From the NCBI RefSeq assembly GCF_900458815.1, contig NZ_UHDZ01000001.1, positions 992,001 to 1,056,000 on the forward strand: a stretch of 64,000 nt of DNA, written 5' to 3'. Under the pieces are notes generated by a model. It was not told the DNA's origin. It did no database searches and was given only the letters and a program-made list of their open reading frames with translations. Source of the stretch: Staphylococcus saccharolyticus. GTDB lineage: Bacteria; Bacillota; Bacilli; Staphylococcales; Staphylococcaceae. Numbering within the stretch: the first letter of the stretch is position 1; each line of letters begins with the position of its first letter. The position numbers were made by a program, and so were the translations under genes. Of this stretch, positions 1 to 8,951 are shown in pieces.

Positions 1-719
1 GACATGGATTAAGTTCGTTTATAGAGGCGCTTGAAATAGATGTTCAAAAAAAAGGCGTAAGTATTTGTTACAATACACCTGTTGATGATATTGTTGTATC
101 TCAAAAAGATTATGAAATTATTTTAGAAGATAACAAAGAAAAGTTTGATGGTGTATTAGTTACTACCCCTCATCAAGTATTTATGAAGTGGTTTAGCCAT
201 GATCCAGCATTTGATTATTTCAATAAGATGGATTCAACTACTGTTGCGACAGTCGTTATGGCGTTTGATGAAAAGAACATTAAAAACACATATGATGGTA
301 CTGGTTTTGTTATTGCTAGAACTAGTCAAACTGATATTACTGCTTGTACTTGGACTTCAAAAAAATGGCCATTTACCACTCCTGAAGGAAAAGTTTTGAT
401 TAGAGCTTACATTGGTAAACCAGGAGACACTGTGGTTGATAATCATACAGATGATGAAATTGTTTCGATTGTTAGAAAAGATTTAAGTCAAATGATGACT
501 ATAACAGGTGATCCAGATTTTACAATAGTCAATCGTTTGCCGAAAAGTATGCCACAATATCATGTAGGACATATTAATCGTATTAAAGCTATTCAGCACC
601 ATATTGAGACAACATATCCTCGTTTAAGAGTAACAGGAGCATCTTTTGAAGCGGTAGGATTACCAGATTGTATTCAACAAGGTAAAAATGCTATTGAAGA
701 AATAATAGCAGAATTATAA
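1..719 (+). CDS. hemY: Coproporphyrinogen III oxidase / protoporphyrinogen oxidase HemY (CgoX), C-terminal part
   Basis: The frame is open from the left edge (first complete codon at position 3) to a TAA at 717-719, so about 238 C-terminal residues are present and the FAD-binding N-terminus lies outside. The sequence resembles the substrate-binding and C-terminal parts of Gram-positive HemY/CgoX, an FAD enzyme of the coproporphyrin-dependent haem pathway. The end (VTGASFEAVGLPDCIQQGKN) carries the family's final FAD-contact segment. In staphylococci hemY closes the hemEHY operon, which agrees with an upstream continuation. Family assignment is from recall of the homologues; the truncation is only the window edge. 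Confidence 0.88.
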   Translation, partial: HGLSSFIEALEIDVQKKGVSICYNTPVDDIVVSQKDYEIILEDNKEKFDGVLVTTPHQVFMKWFSHDPAFDYFNKMDSTTVATVVMAFDEKNIKNTYDGTGFVIARTSQTDITACTWTSKKWPFTTPEGKVLIRAYIGKPGDTVVDNHTDDEIVSIVRKDLSQMMTITGDPDFTIVNRLPKSMPQYHVGHINRIKAIQHHIETTYPRLRVTGASFEAVGLPDCIQQGKNAIEEIIAEL

Positions 720-858
720 TGCATATGAACACTTTAATTGGTATGATTTTGTTTAGGTTATATAACAGTCAGTAATGTTTAATTACACAGATGTCATTTC
801 TTTTTAAAGTGTTTTTAATTTAAGATAAACTTAATTTTAAATACAAGAGGTGAGGGTC

Positions 859-1413
859 ATGACAGACGTAATAATTGTACATTCAAAATATGGTAACTCT
901 AAAAACCATTGGTATGAGTGGTTAAAACATAATTTAACTTTAGAAGGGTATCGTGTGACACTATTTAATTTAGAAGCTGATGTGCATGCTCAAATTGATG
1001 AATGGGTTAATCAAATGAAAGACCAAATTCATATTCGTAAGCATGATACGTATTTTGTTACCCATGGCTTTGGTTCAATTACTGCATTAAAATTTTTGGA
1101 AGAGACTGCACATCATATAGAAGGTTTTTTCAGTATTGCCGGATTTAAAGAGGATGCTCAAGATATAGATGAAAATGTTGATTTGAGAGGTGTAACTATC
1201 GATTACGATAAAGTAAAATCTCAAGTTGATCATTTTTATGGTTTAACGTCTAAAGATGATAAATATGTATCTTATAAAGAAACCGAAAGATTAATGGACA
1301 CATTGAACGGTCATATTCGGGTAGTTGAAAATGGAGGACACTTTTTAGAAGATGAGGGATTTGTAACCTTTACTTCACTACAGGCAAGAATGCAAGATTA
1401 TATGACAAAATAA
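859..1413 (+). CDS. RBBP9/YdeN-type alpha/beta hydrolase lacking the nucleophile serine
   Basis: A 184-residue protein. I chose ATG 859, behind AAGAGGTGAGGG at 845-856, rather than GTG 850, which lies inside that ribosome site. The fold markers of small RBBP9/YdeN serine hydrolases are visible: early strand DVIIVHSKYG, WxxWL helix, and an elbow after DTYFVTHGFGS. At the elbow the expected G-x-S-x-G is HGFGS, with Gly70 where the nucleophile should be. A late Asp and a His (NGGHFLED) remain. The gene may therefore be a binding or structural protein rather than a hydrolase. It follows hemY by 139 bases and ends in a terminator. Confidence 0.7.
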   Translation: MTDVIIVHSKYGNSKNHWYEWLKHNLTLEGYRVTLFNLEADVHAQIDEWVNQMKDQIHIRKHDTYFVTHGFGSITALKFLEETAHHIEGFFSIAGFKEDAQDIDENVDLRGVTIDYDKVKSQVDHFYGLTSKDDKYVSYKETERLMDTLNGHIRVVENGGHFLEDEGFVTFTSLQARMQDYMTK

Positions 1414-1442
1414 GATGCAACGGGGTGTCTTATTTTGTTTTT
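1407..1442 (+). terminator. Intrinsic terminator after the hydrolase
   Basis: AAAATAAGA (1407-1415) pairs with TCTTATTTT (1428-1436), followed by a T-rich run. The left arm overlaps the stop codon of the hydrolase gene. Confidence 0.75.
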
Positions 1443-1665
1443 ATAAATATATAACTCAAAAGTGACAAATGTGTTAACCATCATTTAGTAATAAATATTA
1501 TAAAATGATATATGAAGTAATTTTTTACACAAATAAATTGTAAAACGTTATTGACTATCTTTAGCGAAATTAATATACTGAGTAAAGTACTTCTTCGAGA
1601 CAACAATTACTACAAAGTAATTTAAAGTCTAAATGAATGAAATGTTAAATTTAATTAAAAATGTG

Positions 1666-1695
1666 TTGACATTGTAAAGGTGATGATGGTATGAT
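1666..1695 (+). promoter_or_regulatory. Promoter of the tRNA block
   Basis: TTGACA at 1666-1671 and TATGAT at 1690-1695 are separated by 18 bases. The start point would be near 1702, about 20 bases before tRNA-fMet. The rest of the 307-base gap from 1414 holds only the hydrolase terminator. Confidence 0.7.
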
Positions 1696-1721
1696 TGTCA
1701 GGCAGTCAAAAATAATATTAT

Positions 1722-1795
<74 letters not shown>

Positions 1796-1809
1796 TACAT
1801 AATTTAGTA

Positions 1810-1885
1810 GGTCTCGTAGTGTAGCGGTTAACACGCCTGCCTGTCACGCAGGAGATCGCGGGTTCGAGTCCCGTCGAGACCGCCA
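1810..1885 (+). tRNA. tRNA-Asp (GTC)
   Basis: Acceptor GGTCTCG pairs with CGAGACC, anticodon loop CTGTCAC, discriminator G, and CCA is encoded at 1883-1885. Confidence 0.95.
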
Positions 1886-1895
1886 TTACAATTGT

Positions 1896-1968
1896 GGTTC
1901 AGTAGCTCAGTTGGTAGAGCAATGGATTGAAGCTCCATGTGTCGGCAGTTCGATTCTGTCCTGAACCA
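1896..1968 (+). tRNA. tRNA-Phe (GAA)
   Basis: Acceptor GGTTCAG pairs perfectly with CTGAACC. The anticodon stem ATGGA/TCCAT encloses TTGAAGC, giving anticodon GAA. CCA is not encoded. Confidence 0.95.
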
Positions 1969-1980
1969 TTCGCTATTTTT

Positions 1981-2057
1981 GGAGGTTGTGGTGAAGTGGT
2001 TAACGCATCGGATTGTGGTTTCGACATTCGAGGATTCGATTCCCATCACCCGCTCCA
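1981..2057 (+). tRNA. tRNA-His (GTG), stems degraded
   Basis: The length, D-arm and anticodon loop TTGTGGT (GTG at 2015-2017) identify a histidine tRNA with an extra 5' G and encoded CCA. The acceptor GAGGTTG against CACCCGC has two mismatches (2:71 A-G and 5:68 U-C). The T-stem GAGGA against CCCAT also has two mismatches (50:64 and 53:61), and the anticodon stem has one G-U pair. Its six neighbours have well-paired stems. It may be a decaying or non-functional copy, or a variant tolerated in vivo. Confidence 0.75.
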
Positions 2058-2071
2058 TTTGTTTTTATTAT

Positions 2072-2146
2072 TCCACAGTAGCTCAGTGGTAGAGCTATCG
2101 GCTGTTAACCGATCGGTCGTAGGTTCGAATCCTACCTGTGGAGCCA
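2072..2146 (+). tRNA. tRNA-Asn (GTT)
   Basis: Acceptor TCCACAG pairs with CTGTGGA. The anticodon loop CTGTTAA gives anticodon GTT, the T-arm is standard and CCA is encoded at 2144-2146. Confidence 0.95.
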
Positions 2147-2147
2147 T

Positions 2148-2219
2148 GGCTCCTTGGTCAAGCGGTTAAGACACCGCCCTTTCACGGCGGTAACACGGGT
2201 TCGAGTCCCGTAGGAGTCA
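2148..2219 (+). tRNA. tRNA-Glu (TTC)
   Basis: Acceptor GGCTCCT pairs with AGGAGTC, the anticodon is TTC within CTTTCAC, and the discriminator is A without CCA. It starts one base after the CCA of tRNA-Asn. Confidence 0.95.
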
Positions 2220-2221
2220 TA

Positions 2222-2254
2222 CAAACAGAAGTGAAATATCGCTTCTGTTTTTTT
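2222..2254 (+). terminator. Terminator between tRNA-Glu and tRNA-Ser
   Basis: AAACAGAAG and CTTCTGTTT form a stem followed by seven or more T. It ends the six-tRNA transcript, so tRNA-Ser needs read-through or its own promoter. Confidence 0.8.
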
Positions 2255-2275
2255 ATATCTTTAATATATGGTTAT

Positions 2276-2364
2276 GGAGAGTTGTCCGAGTTGGCCGAAG
2301 GAGCACGCCTGGAAAGTGTGTAGGCGCCATAAGCGTCTCGAGGGTTCGAATCCTTCACTCTCCG
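2276..2364 (+). tRNA. tRNA-Ser (GGA)
   Basis: Class II tRNA of 89 bases with a long variable arm. Acceptor GGAGAGT pairs with ACTCTCC, anticodon GGA sits in loop CTGGAAA, and the discriminator is G. Confidence 0.93.
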
Positions 2365-2369
2365 TATCG

Positions 2370-2409
2370 GCGCTTAAAATGGTTTAAATCCGTTTTAAGC
2401 GCTATTTTT
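2370..2409 (+). terminator. Terminator after tRNA-Ser
   Basis: GCGCTTAAAA (2370-2379) pairs with TTTTAAGCGC (2393-2402), followed by TATTTTTA. Confidence 0.8.
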
Positions 2410-2952
2410 ATGTTTAGTCTTAAATCCTTGATAGATAAAGGTTTAAAACAGGTACGTAGAATTTTAACTTCTTATTCATTAATATCCATCTAAAATTTTT
2501 AGTTAAATTGTGATTAGAAGTATGAATAGTTGGATCCATTTTAGTTAAAGTAATTTTTAATACGGTCACAATAATTTCGGATACAACTAAATTAGATTGA
2601 TAAGAAATTTTAACTTCTTATCAGTCCATACGATAGAATGCAGTGAACATTGTGACGTTTAAGTAGATACATCACAACTAAGCTTAGAATTATATTTCCA
2701 ATCTTTTTTGAATATAAAGGTAAACATTATGAAATTTAGAGAAATTCATAATAACTAAAAATTTATTTATTATGAAAATACAAAATTATGATAATAATTA
2801 AATAGACAAATAAAAATGTTATAATGAATTGAATCATAATCATTTTTTCTCAACAATTATACTTTAAATTTATCTTCTTTAAAACTAAACTACTGATATT
2901 TATTAAGTAAGTAGTTATAATTAATATTGTATATAATTTGGAGGAATGTTGT
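2410..2952. other. AT-rich intergenic region upstream of menE
   Basis: About 540 bases with no plausible gene. A motif AATTTTAACTTCTTAT occurs twice (near 2460 and 2606). TATAAT at 2820-2825 could be a -10 box for menE, but no good -35 lies at the right distance. Confidence 0.4.
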
Positions 2953-4362
2953 GTGGACTTTTGGTTAAAAGATCAAGCTGAATTAAAAAAAGATAAATTG
3001 GCAATTGTGACTGATAAGTCTTCTCTTACATTTAAGGAATTATACGAGAGTGCTTATCACTTGGCGAGACATATTTCAGCACTTAAACAACCTAGGATAG
3101 GGCTGTATATAAATAATGATATTGAGTCGGTCATTCTGATTCACGCTTGTTGGCTAGCGAATGTTGAAGTGGCGATGATTAATACACGATTGACAAGCCA
3201 AGAAATAATCAATCAGTTAAAGTCAATCAATGTGAATACGATTATTTATACATTACCTATAGAATTAGATGATTTTAAGTTATACTCCTTTAATTCTTTA
3301 AAACAGTTGACGCCCCTAGATATTTCAACTAACGAATTTAAATTAGAAAATATCGCGTCAATTATGTTTACGTCAGGTACAACTGGTCCACAGAAAGCTG
3401 TACCTCAAACATTTAATAATCATTTAGCAAGTGCTAAAGGATGTGAACAAAGCTTAGGATATGATCAAGAAACGATTTGGCTTTCTGTTTTGCCTATTTA
3501 TCATATTTCAGGTCTTACCGTGATTTTAAGAGCAGTGATTAAAGGATTTACAGTAAGATTAGTAAAAAAATTTAATTCTAATACTATGTTAGATATTATC
3601 AAAACCAATCATGTTACACACGTATCACTTGTTCCCCAGACATTAAAGTGGTTAATGGATGCTGGATTAACACAACCATATACTTTAGAAAAAATTCTAC
3701 TTGGTGGGGCGAAGTTATCGTCTCATTTAATAGAGCAAGCTTTAAATAATCATTTACCGATTTATAACTCGTTTGGTATGACAGAAACATGCTCACAATT
3801 TTTAACAGCTTCACCAGATATGCTTGCAATATGTCATGATACAGTAGGAAAACCAAGTGATAACGTTCAAGTAAAAATTAAAAATCCAAATCATCAAGGA
3901 CATGGTGAGCTGCTTATTAAAGGAAACAATGTCATGAATGGTTATTTATATCCTGAAAATTTACCAGATACTTTTGAGGATGGCTTTTTTAATACCGGAG
4001 ATATAGCTGAAGTTGACAATGAAGGTTATGTTATGGTTTATGATCGACGTAAAGATTTAATTATTAGTGGTGGCGAGAACATTTATCCCTATCAAGTTGA
4101 GACAATAGCCAAGCGCTATAAAAGTATCTCAGATGCGGTTTGTGTGGGTAGAGATGATGATACATGGGGACAAGTTCCGGTCTTATATTATTTAGCTGAG
4201 GAAAAGATTAATCAAAATGATTTAGCTCAATATTTTCAAGAAAATTTGGCAAAATATAAATTGCCAAAAGCATATTATCACGTGACAGACTTACCTTATA
4301 CATCCACTGGTAAATTACAGCGCAGTAAAGTTATGAATGAAGGTTTGGTATATGAAAATTAA
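2953..4362 (+). CDS. menE: o-Succinylbenzoate-CoA ligase MenE
   Basis: Makes o-succinylbenzoyl-CoA from OSB, ATP and CoA in menaquinone synthesis. It is an ANL-superfamily adenylate-forming enzyme of 469 residues. Visible motifs are the P-loop-like [27 protein letters not shown], the hinge [17 protein letters not shown] and the C-terminal catalytic Lys in [10 protein letters not shown] start at GTG 2953 (VDFWLKDQ), eight bases after GGAGG; the longer TTG start at 2938 lies before that site. It is slightly shorter than the S. aureus protein because the linker before TSGTTG is short. menC overlaps its end by 11 bases. Confidence 0.93.
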   Translation: MDFWLKDQAELKKDKLAIVTDKSSLTFKELYESAYHLARHISALKQPRIGLYINNDIESVILIHACWLANVEVAMINTRLTSQEIINQLKSINVNTIIYTLPIELDDFKLYSFNSLKQLTPLDISTNEFKLENIASIMFTSGTTGPQKAVPQTFNNHLASAKGCEQSLGYDQETIWLSVLPIYHISGLTVILRAVIKGFTVRLVKKFNSNTMLDIIKTNHVTHVSLVPQTLKWLMDAGLTQPYTLEKILLGGAKLSSHLIEQALNNHLPIYNSFGMTETCSQFLTASPDMLAICHDTVGKPSDNVQVKIKNPNHQGHGELLIKGNNVMNGYLYPENLPDTFEDGFFNTGDIAEVDNEGYVMVYDRRKDLIISGGENIYPYQVETIAKRYKSISDAVCVGRDDDTWGQVPVLYYLAEEKINQNDLAQYFQENLAKYKLPKAYYHVTDLPYTSTGKLQRSKVMNEGLVYEN

Positions 4363-5353
4363 ATCAATTAATCTTTATAAATATAAGGAAGCTTTTAAAT
4401 CCCCAATTATCACTCCCAAAATAGAACTTACTGAACGCGAAAGTTTATTCATAGAAATAGTCACACATGATGATCAAACATTTTATGGTGAATGTAATGC
4501 ATTTGATACAACTTGGTATGCTGATGAAACAATTTTAACTGTTCAAAGGCAATTAAAAAAATGGATTCCACAAGTGATTGACAAAAATTTTGCTACATTT
4601 GAATCTTGGTTACCTTTTCTAAAGCAATTAGAGCCAACACCAGCCACAAGAGCAACTGTAGTCATGGCTATATACCAAATGTACCATCAATTATTTTCAT
4701 TTGAGGTTGAATATGGAGCGACTGTTAATGGATTAACGCCAATGCAACTAGATACGTTAAAAAAGACTAAACCTAAACGTGTTAAACTCAAATGGTCTCC
4801 TAATTTAAATCATAATTTAAATGTTATTCGTGCTCTTAATCTAAATAATCACATCGCTATTGATGCGAATGAATCACTTTCTATTGATAATTTTTCAAAG
4901 ATTAAGCAGTTAAATACAGGAGATATTATTTACATTGAAGAACCATTTAAATTAATGACAGAATTAGATTTAATTGATTTAACAAATTACCCAGCTATTG
5001 CTATTGATGAAAAAGCATCTTCAATTAGAAATATTTTATCAATCATTAATGAATATCCTATCGAAGTCGTTGTATTAAAACCCTTTAGACTTGGTGGAAT
5101 TGATAAAATGTTAGAAATCATCGAAATATTAAAGAAACGAGGAATTCAATTTGTAGTAGGTGGTATGTATGAATTTGGTTTAAGTAGATATTTTACTGCG
5201 ATGCTTGCCAAAGAAGGAGATTGTCCAGGTGATGTAACGCCTCAAGGCTACTACTTTTATGAAGATATTGTGAATGATTCTGGTATTTTAAAAGAGGGAT
5301 TGATTTACTTCAATCCCCCTCAAGTGAATCAGTCAAAACTTAAAAGACTTTAG
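4352..5353 (+). CDS. menC: o-Succinylbenzoate synthase MenC
   Basis: Enolase-superfamily dehydratase that converts SHCHC to o-succinylbenzoate, the step before MenE. Of 333 residues, the barrel shows the KxK catalytic pair (KRVKLKW), metal ligands IDANES, IEEPF and IDEKA, and the C-terminal [12 protein letters not shown] 4352 sits within the end of menE, with AAGG at 4341 as ribosome site, so the pair is probably translationally coupled. Its TAG overlaps the stop of the convergent yidD by a few bases. Confidence 0.92.
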   Translation: MKIKSINLYKYKEAFKSPIITPKIELTERESLFIEIVTHDDQTFYGECNAFDTTWYADETILTVQRQLKKWIPQVIDKNFATFESWLPFLKQLEPTPATRATVVMAIYQMYHQLFSFEVEYGATVNGLTPMQLDTLKKTKPKRVKLKWSPNLNHNLNVIRALNLNNHIAIDANESLSIDNFSKIKQLNTGDIIYIEEPFKLMTELDLIDLTNYPAIAIDEKASSIRNILSIINEYPIEVVVLKPFRLGGIDKMLEIIEILKKRGIQFVVGGMYEFGLSRYFTAMLAKEGDCPGDVTPQGYYFYEDIVNDSGILKEGLIYFNPPQVNQSKLKRL

Positions 5354-5598
5354 TGTTTATGTTTAGCAGTAGAATGTTTATCTTTTTTTAATGGTACTGG
5401 ATCAAATCCACCTTTATGAAATGGATGACATTTAAGAATACGACGTATACCAAGGTAGAGTCCCTTAAATGCGCCGTGGTATTCTATTGCTTCTCTTATA
5501 TATTCAGAGCATGTAGGGTAAAAACGACATGTAGGTGGTGTGAGTGGTGATATATAACGTTGATAAAACACTACCAATGATAGAAATATCTTTTTCAA
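5350..5598 (-). CDS. yidD: Membrane protein insertion efficiency factor YidD
   Basis: An 82-residue basic, membrane-associated protein that helps YidC-dependent insertion. The UPF0161 signature is complete: [19 protein letters not shown] with two conserved Cys, then [20 protein letters not shown]. The start by homology (MKKIFLSL) is a TTG at 5598. A strong AGGAGG lies 13 bases upstream and points instead to an ATG that opens only ATG-CGA-TAT-TGA; its TGA overlaps the TTG, so restart after a three-codon ORF is possible. Confidence 0.9.
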   Translation of the reverse strand: MKKIFLSLVVFYQRYISPLTPPTCRFYPTCSEYIREAIEYHGAFKGLYLGIRRILKCHPFHKGGFDPVPLKKDKHSTAKHKH

Positions 5599-5660
5599 TA
5601 TCGCATTTAAACCTCCTACGAAGAATTTAATAATTACATTTTAACACAGGATGAGGGGAA

Positions 5661-6137
5661 GTGAGGAACGTGAACTTTTGTGATAAAGATGGGAGAGAAG
5701 TTGTGCTTAATTATAAGGATGATGTCGACATACCGAACGGTAATCACGTTCTTGCAGTTCCAGTATTTAATGACAAATTATTGTTTACGAAACATAAACA
5801 TCGAGGTATAGAACTTCCTGGTGGTAAAGTCGAAAAGAATGAAAAAAGTATAGATGCAATTTTAAGAGAACTACATGAGGAAACAGGTGCTATTCCAAAA
5901 AAGACACACTATATTGCGCAATATCAAATCAAAACGAAGGATAAATCACTATTTTTAAAAGATGTTTTCTTTATAGAAGTAAGTCACATTGAAAATTCAT
6001 CTAGCTATTATGAAACAAATGGTCCATGTCTTTATGTCAAAATTGATGATATTCCATACGAACAGCGGAGTTTTTTAATTGAAGACGCTGCAATCTTACA
6101 TTGTTTGGAAAGGGTGAGGGAACTTGGATTTTATTAA
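5661..6137 (+). CDS. Nudix hydrolase, YtkD-type
   Basis: A 158-residue Nudix protein. The box is complete at about residues 55-77 (GGKVEKNEKSIDAILRE, then LHEETGA), with the metal-binding REXXEE glutamates in place. The family removes pyrophosphate from nucleoside triphosphates; the YtkD subgroup acts on (8-oxo-)dGTP, but substrate cannot be read from sequence. GTG 5661 is immediately behind AGGGGAA; GTG 5670, after GTGAGG, is an equally possible start. The next gene starts inside its last codons. Confidence 0.8.
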   Translation: MRNVNFCDKDGREVVLNYKDDVDIPNGNHVLAVPVFNDKLLFTKHKHRGIELPGGKVEKNEKSIDAILRELHEETGAIPKKTHYIAQYQIKTKDKSLFLKDVFFIEVSHIENSSSYYETNGPCLYVKIDDIPYEQRSFLIEDAAILHCLERVRELGFY

Positions 6138-6918
6138 AGTTAAAAAGATGCCAATTGACTCTCATACACATAATTTTGAAGAAGCTACCTATCAAGTTGA
6201 TGCGTTAAAAGTTAAAGCGCTCATGATGATGCCAAAATTTAAAAAAGATGTTAAAAGAATTGTCGTATATTTACGCGGTGGAAAAGGACAAGTTGGCAAG
6301 GATAGAGCAGCAAGACTTATGCAATTTGCAGATGCACATACTTTAGTCATAGGTCCGTACTATAGAGGAAATAACAGATGTGAAGGTAAGGATGAATTTT
6401 ATCATGGAGACTTAAATGATGTCATTCAATTGATTCGACTGTTACACCACCAATATCCATATGCTTTTATTCATATGGTTGGTTTTTCGCGTGGTGGTTT
6501 TCAAGGACTGCTTACTTTTCAAGACTTACCTGTCAATAGTTATATAATATGGGGTGGGGTATCGGACATTTTTTCAATGTATGAAGAACGTGTTGATTTG
6601 AGAGGAATGTTGCGTCGTATGGTTGGGCATCCCAAAAAGAATAAATCTGCCTATCAACAACGAGATGCAGTTAGATATATTCATAAAGACAGTCCACCTA
6701 TACTTATTATTCATGGTGGAAAGGATGTTCAAGTAGGCATTCACCAAGCTTATGATCTAGAGGGAAAGTTAAAACGCAAAAGCGTTGAATATCAAACGTT
6801 CTATCAACTTAAAGAAGGACATGTACCTAGACCAAAAGCTATGAAAGAAACTTTAGGTAAGATTCATGAATGGATGAAGATAATAGAAGAAAATCAAAAG
6901 ATAAAGCCATTTCCATAA
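6124..6918 (+). CDS. Alpha/beta hydrolase, prolyl-oligopeptidase-like
   Basis: A 264-residue protein with a full catalytic triad: Ser122 in GFSRGGFQG, Asp201 in HGGKDVQV and His233 in KEGHVPR. This matches the S9/dienelactone-hydrolase-type fold; the substrate is unknown. The start is TTG 6124, three bases behind a strong AGGGTGAGGG, overlapping the Nudix stop by 14 bases, so the two are coupled. Function of the pair is not known; a housekeeping role is inferred from context only. Confidence 0.75.
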   Translation: MDFIKVKKMPIDSHTHNFEEATYQVDALKVKALMMMPKFKKDVKRIVVYLRGGKGQVGKDRAARLMQFADAHTLVIGPYYRGNNRCEGKDEFYHGDLNDVIQLIRLLHHQYPYAFIHMVGFSRGGFQGLLTFQDLPVNSYIIWGGVSDIFSMYEERVDLRGMLRRMVGHPKKNKSAYQQRDAVRYIHKDSPPILIIHGGKDVQVGIHQAYDLEGKLKRKSVEYQTFYQLKEGHVPRPKAMKETLGKIHEWMKIIEENQKIKPFP

Positions 6919-6946
6919 ATATAAAAATGTAATATAAAAGTAGTAA

Positions 6947-6980
6947 AGTCCAACAAAGTGAGATACTCGGTTGGGCTCTT
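6947..6980. terminator. Hairpin between the hydrolase and pckA
   Basis: AGTCCAAC (6947-6954) pairs with GTTGGGCT (6970-6977) with one G-U pair, followed by CTTTCC. It lies between convergent genes and may serve both, though the T-run is short. Confidence 0.5.
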
Positions 6981-7008
6981 TCCAATTTAAAATGATCAAA
7001 TGAATCAA

Positions 7009-8580
7009 TTATTTATTAAAGGCGCCTTTCTTGGCAATATGTTCTACTTCTGAACCAAACTTTTTAAAGTTTTCTTCAAAACGATTGATTAAGTTTTGTG
7101 CTTGTTCACGATATTTATCTTCATCACTCCAAGCATTCACTGGATCTAGGATTGTTTTCGGAACATCTTCAATTTCTATAGGTATACTTAAGTCGAATGT
7201 ACTGTCTTTTTTATATTCAATATCTTTGAGTTTTCCTGAGATAGCTTGGTTGATCATTTGACGTGTGTAATGCAAGCTAATTCTTCGCCCAACACCATAT
7301 TTTCCATCAGTCCAACCTGTGTTAACTAAAATAAACATTGATACCATGTTTATCAATTAAATCACCTAATAAATTTGCATAAACTGTAGGATTTAATAGT
7401 AAAAATGGAGCACCAAAACAAGTAGAGAATAAAGGTTCGGGTTCAGTCACTCCACGTTCAGTACCTACAAGTTTAGACGTAAATCCGCTTAAGAAATGAT
7501 ACATTGCTTGATCTTTTGTTAATTTTGAAATTGGAGGGATAACACCAAATGCATCAGCTGTTAAGAAAATAATTGTATTTGAATGAGCAGCTTTTGATGG
7601 TAAGACAATATTATCAATATGGTTTATAGGATATGCTGCTCTTGTATTTTCAGTAAATTGATTATCTTCGAAATCTGCGGTGCCATCATCTTTTACGACA
7701 GTATTTTCTAAGACTGTACCATATTCAATAGCATTATATATTTGAGTCTCTTTTTCTTTAGAGAGATTAATAGCTTTGGCATAACATCCACCTTCAATGG
7801 TTAAATACACCTTTTTTATTCCAACCGTGTTCATCATCACCAATGAGTTTACGGTTAGTATCGGTTGAGAGGGTAGTTTTTCCAGTTCCTGATAAACCGA
7901 AGAATAGTGCTACATCGCCTTTTTCTCCGACATTTGCTGAACAATGCATACTCATAATGTCTTACATTGGAAGAAGATAATTCATTACTGAAAAAATTCC
8001 TTTTTTCATTTCTCCTGCATATTCAATTCCGCCGATTAATATTAAATGAGATGATGACAAAAGTTTCTGAATGTGTACTATCTATTTCTGGTCTGCTTTA
8101 AAATGAGGTGCGGAAACAATTGTAAAGTTAGGTTTGATAGTTTTAGCTTCTTCAATTGAATCAGGTCGAATAAACATATTATGAGCAAATAAATTATGCC
8201 ATGCTAATTCGTTAATAACCGTTAATTTTAAACGTGTATCTTTATCACTACCTGCATAATCATTAAAGACATATAACTCTTCTTTGTTATCCAAATAATC
8301 TAAAACTTTGTTGTAGAGTTTTAAGAATGTTTCTTCATTTATAGGTTGATTAATGTCGCCCCAATCGACATTATCTCTATATGAAGGTTCTGTAACTATA
8401 AATTTATCTTTAGGTGAACGTCCAGTATATTTTCCTGTATTAGCATTAATTGCTTCAAGTTCCGTAAGTTGACCTTCATTGTTGTTTAAAATCTTGTTGT
8501 ATAGTTGTGTTGTTGACAGTTGATGATTTCTTTAATAATTGATTTATTTTGGTTGTTTCTGTGTATGTGTCCATTGACAT
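7009..8580 (-). pseudogene. pckA: Phosphoenolpyruvate carboxykinase (ATP), broken
   Basis: PckA makes PEP from oxaloacetate and ATP and is the entry step of gluconeogenesis. Remnants covering nearly the whole protein lie in order on the minus strand but in different frames. ATG 8580 opens [20 protein letters not shown], then the frame is lost. A middle piece lies at 8294-8082 ([12 protein letters not shown]). The P-loop GLSGTGKTT near 7880 is still readable. A long piece runs 7843-7322 ([20 protein letters not shown]) and the C-terminal piece 7356-7009 ([20 protein letters not shown]). At least three frameshifts separate them, and conserved positions are also changed ([13 protein letters not shown]). 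No functional enzyme is possible. Confidence 0.95.
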
Positions 8581-8686
8581 ACTCAATCCCTCCAAGCAAT
8601 AGTAGCAATGTAAGCCTTTACATTTAGATAGTATAACAACAGTTTGATTAATCCACCTTAAAAATGAATAGCTGAGTAAACGAAAA

Positions 8687-8715
8687 TTGACATTAACCTT
8701 TGAATTAGGTAGTAT
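8687..8715 (+). promoter_or_regulatory. Promoter of the metK leader
   Basis: TTGACA at 8687-8692, a 17-base spacer, then TAGTAT at 8710-8715, about 15 bases before the S-box. Confidence 0.65.
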
Positions 8716-8730
8716 TATTTTTAACGGATT

Positions 8731-8900
8731 CTCTTATCCTGAGTGGTGGAGGGACATGGACCCAATGAAACCCAGCAACCTCTTTTATGTAAAGAAAGGT
8801 GCCAAACCGTTTTGCAGACACATAGCGTCTGAACGATAAGAGCGAATGGACGTTTAAGAGCCTTCTCTCTATCTTTATAGTGAAGAAGGCTCTTTTATTT
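8731..8900 (+). promoter_or_regulatory. SAM-I riboswitch (S-box) with terminator, controls metK
   Basis: The P1 arms CTCTTATC (8731) and GATAAGAG (8835-8842) close an aptamer carrying the S-box core: GAGTGGTGGAGGGACATGG, CCCAATGAAACCCAGCAACC, and AAAGGTGCCAA. Downstream AAGAGCCTTCT and AGAAGGCTCTT (8856-8894) with a T-run form the terminator. SAM binding should favour termination, giving feedback on SAM synthetase. Confidence 0.95.
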
Positions 8901-8951
8901 AGCTCATATATTATAGAGAATTTTCGTAATTAATTTTAAAAGGAGCAAAAC

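Noticed and set aside
1828..2323. Overlapping ORFs on both strands across the tRNA block
   Set aside because: They are explained entirely by the tRNA sequences and have no ribosome sites.
2797..2825. Promoter TAGACA...TATAAT before menE
   Set aside because: Spacer is only 11 bases, too short for a sigma-A promoter.
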